DNA of 47,477 nt from Legionella sp. (GTDB lineage: Bacteria; Pseudomonadota; Gammaproteobacteria; Legionellales; Legionellaceae): positions 1 through 47,477 of the forward strand of contig JACCWN010000101.1 in the NCBI GenBank assembly GCA_013697625.1, given 5' to 3'. Both the position numbers and the translations under genes were made by a program. The notes below the pieces were generated by a model. The model saw nothing but the letters and a program-made list of their open reading frames with translations. It was not told where the DNA came from and did not search any database. Shown piece after piece: positions 42,101 through 47,477 of the stretch. Within the stretch, counting starts at the first letter, position 1, and every line of letters starts with the position of its first letter.

Positions 42101-42833
42101 TGTGGCTCTCCTGTTGTAAGTCCATGGGTAATTCGTCTTTCCAGCAATGTTGTAGTAGCCAATTGGCTGGGTGCTTCCAAGCTGCTACCCAGTGGCCGTG
42201 TTGTTGTAATCTAGTGCGGTGGTCAATTTGTGCTTTGAGAGCTGTAATCATTTTCTGACACAAGCTTTCATCAGGATTAAGATGTTGAAATGCCTCCCAA
42301 GCTGCGTGTTGGGATTTTTTCTGTGGATAACTTTCCCAAAATTTTAAAAATAATAAATATAAATAATTCTCTTTAAGAGGTGTGTCGGCTTTTGGTGTTT
42401 TGCCTGTGTCGGGTTTTTCTGCTTGAGGTTGAAATAACGCAGTGTTTTCGAGAGCTATAGAGTTTTTAGAAAGGTCTAGTTGCTGTGTCGGCTTTAGGTC
42501 TACTTTATTTTGGACGGAATAACCCAATGTGGCTAATTCGCATTTTAAAATTAATTTCAAGCCTTTGGATTGAGAGCTGATAAGTCCTGCTCGCCCTAAT
42601 GCAGATAAAGCCCGACGAATTTGCATGCGCGAATAACTCTCTGATTTGATCCCTTGGTGAGGCTCAATGTAAAGTTGTTCTGCTATAGATTGATAACTGA
42701 TCCCGCGCTTAACGCCTACCAGTCCTGCTTTCGCGTCCATATAAGGCCGTATGCCTCTTAAATAGGCGAGTTGCTGTAAGTGAGGTAGCCCACAAAGTGC
42801 TTCCAGCTCGTCATGATTGATTAAAAATTCCAT
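41967..42833 (-). CDS. lvrA: LvrA, winged-helix DNA-binding protein
   Basis: 288 residues. The N-terminal 110 residues look like a replication-initiator/DnaD-style winged helix (YLRGIRPYMDAKAGLVGVKR, then MQIRRALSALGRAGLISS, a typical recognition helix and wing). A linker rich in T/P/K follows, then a C-terminal helical part with FLKFWESYPQKKSQHAAWEAFQHL, similar to phage replication proteins. It is the first gene of the leftward lvr/lvh operon and faces the repressor gene across the operator region, so it may be an early regulator. Confidence 0.85.
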   Translation of the reverse strand: MEFLINHDELEALCGLPHLQQLAYLRGIRPYMDAKAGLVGVKRGISYQSIAEQLYIEPHQGIKSESYSRMQIRRALSALGRAGLISSQSKGLKLILKCELATLGYSVQNKVDLKPTQQLDLSKNSIALENTALFQPQAEKPDTGKTPKADTPLKENYLYLLFLKFWESYPQKKSQHAAWEAFQHLNPDESLCQKMITALKAQIDHRTRLQQHGHWVAAWKHPANWLLQHCWKDELPMDLQQESHNAAHKNTIRKDDVSKPQFWIPEECDTDEPITTEHSNVVAFKTGA

Positions 42834-42847
42834 ATGATATTATGTCC

Positions 42848-42982
42848 ATTGAGTAATTAATCGTTATTATTGTGTTTTTATGGTATCTTTTAACGATACC
42901 TTAATTGACCTTACTCAATATGAGCAGGGTCAATTAATAATTTACTCAATATTTATGGTGATGTCAATAGTAATTACTCATT
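42848..42982. promoter_or_regulatory. Divergent control region with repeated operators
   Basis: Between lvrA and the repressor. The 9-mer TTACTCAAT occurs at 42911-42919 and 42942-42950, as TTACTCATT at 42974-42982, and inverted at 42848-42856; the three direct copies are spaced 31-32 bases, about three helical turns. Around the first lies a 37-base palindrome (42901-42937) with perfect 10-base arms TTAATTGACC and GGTCAATTAA and an inner CTCA/TGAG. A further palindrome GGTATC...GATACC (42882-42900) lies closer to lvrA. TTGACC may also serve as a -35 box. These are the likely operators of the adjacent CI-like repressor. Confidence 0.7.
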
Positions 42983-43006
42983 TTGATTAAAGGTTATTTT
43001 AACTAT

Positions 43007-43690
43007 ATGAATATCAAAGAAAAAATTGGTCAAAGAATTCTGCAAGAGCGGAAAACAAAAGGCTTATCCAGAAAAGATTTAGGCGAATTGACAGATGATT
43101 TAAATCAATCGCGTATCAATAATTATGAACGTGGTGATCGCACGCCGGGGCCGCAGGAAATTAAACAATTAGCCAAAGCTCTGGATGTTTCCCCTGCTTA
43201 TTTGATGTGTTTAACTGACGATAAACAATCAGACAAACCTAAAAAAATTCCAGGGTTGGGCGCTATACTTCCAGTATTGGATCACAAGCAAGCTTGTGAT
43301 CCCAAGCAGCATATAAGTAATATAAAGAACGATCTCATTACGCCAAAATTATCGTTTATTCCTATTACTTCCGAATTGGCTGCCCGTGTTAGCGGATCAG
43401 CTTTTGCCTTATACATGCAAGATGACAGCATGGCCCCAGAATTGAAATTACACGATCTTTTAATTGTTGATCCTGATGCTACACCTAACCCCGGGGATCT
43501 GGTTTTAGCTAAACTTAAGGATGCACAAAGTGTGATTGTCAGACGGTATAAGCAATTGTCTGTTGCTAATACAATGGAAGAATATGAATTGGTAGCAATT
43601 AATGATAACTGGCCAAATATAAATTCTAAAACCACTTCTATCAATAATATTATTGGTTCAATTATGCGGTTCTGCAGAGATATAAAATAA
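43007..43690 (+). CDS. CI/LexA-like repressor (HTH_3 plus S24 domain)
   Basis: 227 residues from ATG 43007; a TTG eight codons earlier is in frame but has no better support. Residues 5-70 are an XRE-type helix-turn-helix (LSRKDLGELTDDLNQSRINNYERG). The C-terminal half is an S24 LexA-like fold with the serine in MQDDSMAPEL and PGDLVLAKL. The position of the catalytic lysine reads VIVRRYKQL, so the dyad may be incomplete. It faces lvrA across the operator region and probably represses transfer. An Ala-Gly cleavage site was not evident. Possibly not RecA-cleavable, then. Confidence 0.85.
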   Translation: MNIKEKIGQRILQERKTKGLSRKDLGELTDDLNQSRINNYERGDRTPGPQEIKQLAKALDVSPAYLMCLTDDKQSDKPKKIPGLGAILPVLDHKQACDPKQHISNIKNDLITPKLSFIPITSELAARVSGSAFALYMQDDSMAPELKLHDLLIVDPDATPNPGDLVLAKLKDAQSVIVRRYKQLSVANTMEEYELVAINDNWPNINSKTTSINNIIGSIMRFCRDIK

Positions 43691-43713
43691 AGTTAAAATG
43701 GTTGTAATAGTTT

Positions 43714-44397
43714 ATGGAAAAAATACTTTTTATCGGTGGCTCACTGACAACAAAGAATGTTTGGGCATTACAAGAAACAGTTCTTGAATCTCATTGGCAT
43801 TGTGATCATCTTGATATAAATAACAGTTCCTCATTAACAGAGATGGCAGAACGTTATGTGCCATCAGCACCTGAGCGTTTTCCTATAGTTGCATTTTCTA
43901 TGGGGGGCTATATTGCTTTGGAATTGTTTCGCCTTATTCCAAATCGCATTGAAAAATTAATTTTAATTAATAGCTCTGCTCGGGAATTATGTGAGGTAGG
44001 TAAAGCAGACCGAAAAAGATCACTTTCATTAATTAAAAAAGGTAAATTTAATTTTTTGATAAACCGCATTTTTAAAAACTCTATTCACAAATACGATCAA
44101 CAAGAATCTGTTATTAGTTTATTAAAAGAAATGGCTTATGAAGTAGGTGATGAGACATATGCCAATCAGCTCTTAGCTATGATTAATAAGCCTGATCAGT
44201 CGCTTATACTCCCTAAAATTCAATGTCCTGTGCTTATACTCGCAAGTCGTGAAGATAAAGTGATGCCAAATGAGCGCTCAGAACATCTTGCATCAATGAT
44301 AAAAGGTTCCAAATTAGTTTATATAGAGGAATGTGGTCACATGGCCATGTTAGAGCAATCGACTATTTTAAGTAAGATAATAGCTGATTGGTTGTAA
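43714..44397 (+). CDS. Alpha/beta-hydrolase fold protein
   Basis: A 227-residue hydrolase. The nucleophile elbow is FSMGGY with S62, the acid is D in ASREDKVMP and the histidine is in ECGHMAML; the oxyanion region is FIGGSL at the N-terminus. No signal peptide. It resembles small esterases/lactonases such as the 3-oxoadipate enol-lactonase type. It follows the repressor by 23 bases and precedes a LuxR-type gene by 12, so the three form one unit. A role in making or breaking a small signal is an idea only. Confidence 0.8.
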   Translation: MEKILFIGGSLTTKNVWALQETVLESHWHCDHLDINNSSSLTEMAERYVPSAPERFPIVAFSMGGYIALELFRLIPNRIEKLILINSSARELCEVGKADRKRSLSLIKKGKFNFLINRIFKNSIHKYDQQESVISLLKEMAYEVGDETYANQLLAMINKPDQSLILPKIQCPVLILASREDKVMPNERSEHLASMIKGSKLVYIEECGHMAMLEQSTILSKIIADWL

Positions 44398-44409
44398 TTA
44401 TTAGAAAGA

Positions 44410-45252
44410 ATGGATTGTTGTATGCACAGTATAGATAAGAATGGAAATGTTTGTGTTGATCTTGATAAATATAATGGACTAGGAGATTCCATTCGGTTAC
44501 GTGCGGTAATTGATGACCTATTAATTAAATATAATTTTCCTATAGAAATATCTCATTTTTCCCTTACTATTATTTTGCGTACCGGAAAACGATATTATAT
44601 TTCAAACCTTTATTTGTGGACTATACCTTATAGAACCGAAGGATATATTAGAGGCGACATAGATCATGACTATGTAACATATAATGGAAAAGAATACTTC
44701 ATACAAGGAGATATACATCGAGATGAAACGCAACAAGCAATAATTGAAATGATGCAGCAACGTTATAAGCTTTATACGGTCTTTGCTATGGTAAGACAGA
44801 GTTATGAATGTGACTTGATTGTTGAAACTTACAGTAATTTTCCTGTTAGTGATCCAGATACTCTATATAAAAATATTAATAAACAGCTAGAGCAATTTAT
44901 CCTGGGTTTTATGGATGAGATTTTTCCACAATCATTTAGTAGAAGGACTGAGTACAATCAGCTCGAATTTTTTCAGAATAAAGAATTTCGAAGAAAAATG
45001 ATTTTAAATGATTCAACTTCAGAAAATACAGTGTTAACTAAACGAGAACTCCAATGCTTGTTTCTTGTAACACAGGGTAAAAGTACTAAAGAAATAGCTG
45101 AAAGCTTATTCTTATCTGTGGATACGGTTACAACCCACTTTAAATCAGTCAGAAAAAAACTAAGTTGTCACACGATTACACAAGCCGTAATGATTGCTAT
45201 CAAAAAGGATCTATTTAAGCACTTAAATTACCCAGATTTGGGTATACCATAA
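44410..45252 (+). CDS. LuxR-type transcription factor with unknown N-terminal domain
   Basis: A 280-residue regulator. Residues 208-268 form a LuxR/GerE helix-turn-helix (LTKRELQCLFLVTQGKSTKE, then AESLFLSVDTVTTHFKSVRKKL). The N-terminal 200 residues show no acyl-homoserine-lactone or receiver pattern that I recognise. ATG 44410 or 44422 could be the start; both follow an AGAAAG stretch. It is the third gene of the repressor-hydrolase-regulator unit and may control transfer or cargo genes. Confidence 0.82.
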   Translation: MDCCMHSIDKNGNVCVDLDKYNGLGDSIRLRAVIDDLLIKYNFPIEISHFSLTIILRTGKRYYISNLYLWTIPYRTEGYIRGDIDHDYVTYNGKEYFIQGDIHRDETQQAIIEMMQQRYKLYTVFAMVRQSYECDLIVETYSNFPVSDPDTLYKNINKQLEQFILGFMDEIFPQSFSRRTEYNQLEFFQNKEFRRKMILNDSTSENTVLTKRELQCLFLVTQGKSTKEIAESLFLSVDTVTTHFKSVRKKLSCHTITQAVMIAIKKDLFKHLNYPDLGIP

Positions 45253-45307
45253 TTACTCCAAATAATTTTATACTGAGTCGACTACTAAACAGATTTGAAA
45301 TAGTAGA

Positions 45308-45333
45308 ACGAGGAAAGCTGTAACTTTCCTCGT
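45308..45333. repeat. 10-bp perfect hairpin after the LuxR gene
   Basis: ACGAGGAAAG (45308-45317) and CTTTCCTCGT (45324-45333) around CTGTAA. No T tract on either strand. It may end the upstream unit in a Rho-dependent way or lie in the leader of the xis/int unit; the stem carries an AGGA, a CsrA-type motif. Confidence 0.5.
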
Positions 45334-45510
45334 AGGCAGGTAATGAGTTATTGCGTACCCCTTTACCATTTGCGAATTTTATCATTCCATCTGGTTCAGA
45401 TCAATTTTAACTCGTTGCCATTATTCTTAATGAACTCAGTCTTTAATATTTTATATTTTATACCTCATTGTATTACTGATGGAGTTTTATTTGCATGGGA
45501 GCTTTCTACA

Positions 45511-45753
45511 ATGCAATATTGCGCACGAACACAAATTTATAAGGGCATAATACAATATTTACTGGATACAACAAATTATTCTCTAAGAAGTATAGCTAAA
45601 TTATCAAATACCTCCTTTAAAAACATACGTACAATCTATTTTCTGAATGAATTGCCTCCTCATTTTGATTCAGAAATAGAATTAGTCAATTTATTTCAAA
45701 TTATTCTTGAAATGAATATCAAACAAACGACGTCTTCTTTGTATTTTAAATAG
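45511..45753 (+). CDS. Small HTH-like protein before xis
   Basis: 80 residues when started at ATG 45511, which has GGGAG nine bases upstream; the longer in-frame extension to 45343 is hydrophobic, lacks a ribosome site and crosses no known motif. The middle, DTTNYSLRSIAKLSNTSFKNIRTIYF, has the spacing of a helix-turn-helix. It ends 10 bases before xis and likely belongs to the same unit, perhaps controlling excision. Confidence 0.55.
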   Translation: MQYCARTQIYKGIIQYLLDTTNYSLRSIAKLSNTSFKNIRTIYFLNELPPHFDSEIELVNLFQIILEMNIKQTTSSLYFK

Positions 45754-45763
45754 GAGCCTATTT

Positions 45764-46060
45764 ATGAAAACCTTCAATATTGAGGAAGCAGCTAATTTTC
45801 TGGGGGCACATAAAGAAACAATCAGAAGAATGGTAGTTCGTGGTGAGGTTCCTGGAGTGAAGATTGGAAGAAAGTGGATTTTTATTGAACAAGATATTGT
45901 GATGTATATGCGTTCTAGGTATGCTGCCGGTGTTACATCGCAAGGAGCTGTTAATAGGAGTAATAAATGGCGCTCTACAAGCGAAATTCAACTTGGTGGG
46001 TTAGCTTCACCCATCAAGGAAAAAGAATACAAAGAAGCACTGGGACTGAAGACAAAGTAA
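45764..46060 (+). CDS. xis: Excisionase-like HTH_17 protein
   Basis: A 98-residue protein whose first 55 residues are a MerR-like excisionase domain: FNIEEAANFLGAHKETIRRMVVRGEVPGVKIGRKWIF. GGAG lies seven bases before the ATG. It overlaps the integrase by 94 bases in another frame, so its last 30 residues are read from the integrase start and are probably non-essential. It should steer Int toward excision. Confidence 0.8.
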   Translation: MKTFNIEEAANFLGAHKETIRRMVVRGEVPGVKIGRKWIFIEQDIVMYMRSRYAAGVTSQGAVNRSNKWRSTSEIQLGGLASPIKEKEYKEALGLKTK

Positions 46061-46974
46061 GTGCCCAGGAGTTGCATGATAGACTAAGAGCAGAATTATG
46101 GTCTGTTACGAAGCTTCAAAATAAACCTATCTACTCGTGGCGTGATGCAGTTTTGCGCTGGTTGAGGGAGAATGTCAATAAACGAAGTATTGAAACAGAT
46201 AAGGTTCATTTTCGATGGCTTGATGCGTATTTGAGTTCTTACCAATTGCATGAAATAAACCATGAAATATTGGAAAATCTTGCAATGAAAAAAGAATTAG
46301 AGGGTGTTACACCCACTACAGTCAATCGAGTGATGGAAGTTGTAAGAGCCTTGTTAACAAAAGCGCATAAAGAGTGGGGATGGATAGATAAAACGCCTGT
46401 GATTCGTATGCGTCAAATTGAAAACAATAGGATTCGATGGTTGACAATTGCAGAGGCAAATCGCTTGTTGAAAGAATTACCTCCTCATCTTAAAGATATG
46501 GCTGCGTTTACATTAGCAACGGGTTTACGTGCATCAAATGTTACAGGGTTAGAATGGAAAAACATAGATATGGTTAGACGACATGCTTGGGTGCACCCTG
46601 ATCAAGCCAAAACCAATAAAGCTATTTCTGTCCCTCTTAATGAAAATGCAATGGAAATTCTTCAATCAAGATATGGTATCCATCTCCAATTTGCCTTTAC
46701 ATATAAAGGCAATAGAATAGGGAAATGTAATACTTGTGCTTGGTCAAAAGCTTTAAAACGTGCTGAGATAGAAGGTTTTCGATGGCATGATCTGAGGCAT
46801 ACCTGGGCTAGTTGGCATGTACAAAATGGTACGAGTTTGCAGGAGCTACAGCAATTAGGTGGGTGGTCAAGTTTTGAGATGGTTTTAAGGTATGCTCATT
46901 TATCAGGAGAACTTTTGAGGAATGCAGCTAACCGGATAAACTCACTGGGTGTAACCAAACGGTTCAAAATTTAG
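45967..46974 (+). CDS. int: Tyrosine-recombinase integrase of the element
   Basis: A 335-residue site-specific recombinase with an Arm-binding start (KRNSTWWVSFTHQGKRIQ), a core-binding domain and the catalytic C-terminus: R188 in TGLRASN, H274-D-L-R277-H in WHDLRHTWASW, W300 in LGGW and the nucleophile Y309 in LRYAHLS. AGGAG stands seven bases before the ATG at 45967, so this start is firm despite the overlap with xis. It points at tRNA-Arg, the likely attachment site, 82 bases beyond its stop. Confidence 0.94.
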   Translation: MALYKRNSTWWVSFTHQGKRIQRSTGTEDKVSAQELHDRLRAELWSVTKLQNKPIYSWRDAVLRWLRENVNKRSIETDKVHFRWLDAYLSSYQLHEINHEILENLAMKKELEGVTPTTVNRVMEVVRALLTKAHKEWGWIDKTPVIRMRQIENNRIRWLTIAEANRLLKELPPHLKDMAAFTLATGLRASNVTGLEWKNIDMVRRHAWVHPDQAKTNKAISVPLNENAMEILQSRYGIHLQFAFTYKGNRIGKCNTCAWSKALKRAEIEGFRWHDLRHTWASWHVQNGTSLQELQQLGGWSSFEMVLRYAHLSGELLRNAANRINSLGVTKRFKI

Positions 46975-47055
46975 TTGGTTTTTAGAAAAAGTGTGACAAA
47001 TTTGCTACATCTATTTTTTCGAACCGCCAAAAATGAACCTAAGTCCTTGATTATA

Positions 47056-47100
47056 TGGTGCGCTCGGAGGGACTCGAACCCCCGACACCTTGGTTCGAAG
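47056..47100. other. Presumed attachment site within the 3' end of tRNA-Arg
   Basis: Inferred from the int gene ending next to the tRNA 3' end, a common arrangement for this integrase class. The matching direct repeat was not found elsewhere in the window, so the exact core and the other element end are unknown. Confidence 0.4.
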
Positions 47101-47132
47101 CCAAGTACTCTATCCAGCTGAGCTACGAGCGC
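47056..47132 (-). tRNA. tRNA-Arg (TCG)
   Basis: A 77-base gene with encoded CCA. The 7-bp acceptor GCGCTCG/CGAGCGC, D-arm GCTCAGCTGGATAGAGTA, anticodon loop CTTCGAA (anticodon TCG) and T-loop GTTCGAGTC are all intact. Its 3' end faces the integrase, so this is the probable integration target, with the gene restored by the element's own attachment sequence. Confidence 0.96.
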
Positions 47133-47179
47133 GATGTGGCATTTCAAACTGGTTTCATAAAAAAGCAGTTTGCTAAATT

Positions 47180-47255
47180 TGGTGGGCCGTATAAGAATCG
47201 AACTTATGACACAAAGGTTAAAAGCCTTCTGCTCTACCTACTGAGCTAACGGCCC
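47180..47255 (-). tRNA. tRNA-Lys (TTT), copy 1
   Basis: A 76-base gene with encoded CCA, acceptor GGGCCGT, anticodon loop CTTTTAA (anticodon TTT) and an intact T-arm GTTCGATTC. Nearly identical to the copy at 47309-47384. Confidence 0.96.
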
Positions 47256-47308
47256 AATTAAGGGATTGTTTGTAACCAACTGCTTTACATCAGTTTACTT
47301 ATAATACA

Positions 47309-47384
47309 TGGTGGGCCGTATAAGAGTCGAACTTATGACACAGAGGTTAAAAGCCTCCTGCTCTACCAACTGAGCTAACGGCCC
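47309..47384 (-). tRNA. tRNA-Lys (TTT), copy 2
   Basis: A 76-base gene with encoded CCA, the same acceptor and anticodon as the copy 54 bases to its left, differing at a few stem positions. Tandem tRNA-Lys genes beside tRNA-Arg probably form one core-genome transcript (Arg last). Confidence 0.96.
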
Positions 47385-47477
47385 TGAAAGAGGCTGAAAT
47401 GATACCGGATCAGAAAAAAAATTCAAGTGTTTTTTGCCTTCTCACATAGTATTTATTATTGTTTCAGTAACCTCAAG

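Noticed and set aside
45343..45510. N-terminal extension of the small HTH-like gene
   Set aside because: No ribosome site, hydrophobic non-conserved-looking residues; the ATG at 45511 has a good site.
47055..47249. 64-codon frame beginning MVRSEGLEPPTPWFE
   Set aside because: It is the antisense reading of tRNA-Arg and part of tRNA-Lys, a well-known false gene.
1..47477. CRISPR arrays or rRNA genes
   Set aside because: No regularly spaced repeats of 20-40 bases and no rRNA-like stretches were seen.

Overview
The window looks like Legionella (or a close relative) chromosome carrying an integrative conjugative element. The grounds are a full lvr/lvh-type VirB/D4 conjugation cluster in Legionella gene order, a CsrA-like LvrC inside it, several eukaryotic-like proteins (F-box, ankyrin, J-domain, TIR/NB-ARC) and AT-rich accessory DNA. 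The species cannot be settled from the sequence. The right end of the element is visible: xis and int run toward a tRNA-Arg gene whose 3' end faces the integrase, followed by two tRNA-Lys genes. No copy of the tRNA end was seen at the left, so the other boundary is probably outside the window.

Layout. 1-1452: an IS3-family element that cuts a VRR-NUC nuclease gene. 1866-3631: a GNAT acetyltransferase and an MFS transporter. 3973-5386: an ankyrin protein with a deaminase-like C-terminal part, broken by three frameshifts. 5564-11067: a tight five-gene operon (methyltransferase, EamA exporter, PhyH-type oxygenase, ThDP-dependent enzyme, second methyltransferase) that looks like an undescribed small-molecule pathway. 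11161-11338: an unassigned region that folds into a long rod-like RNA. 11408-19162: DNA-processing genes traD, traC, a candidate oriT and a giant TraA relaxase/helicase/Toprim protein. 19163-29460: a cargo island of effector-like genes: a membrane protein, an F-box protein, a J-domain protein with a degenerate peptidase-like C-terminus followed by a TIR-like/NB-ARC protein, and an ankyrin protein. A perfect 41-bp palindrome, a MITE-like element and transposase relics lie among them. 29474-42833: an Mrr-like nuclease and the minus-strand lvr/lvh cluster, lvrA-lvrB-lvrC-lvhB2-B3-B4-B5-B7-lipoprotein-B6-B8-B9-B10-B11-D4. 42848-45753: an operator-rich control region, a CI/LexA-like repressor, an alpha/beta hydrolase and a LuxR-type regulator. 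45764-46974: xis and int. 47056-47384: tRNAs.

How it would work together: Int/Xis excise the element at tRNA-Arg. TraA with TraC/TraD would nick oriT and unwind the DNA, LvhD4 couples the relaxosome to the Lvh channel, and the repressor and LvrC set when this happens. The biosynthetic operon and the eukaryotic-like genes would be cargo. Function of the cargo is inferred from domains only; nothing here was searched against a database.
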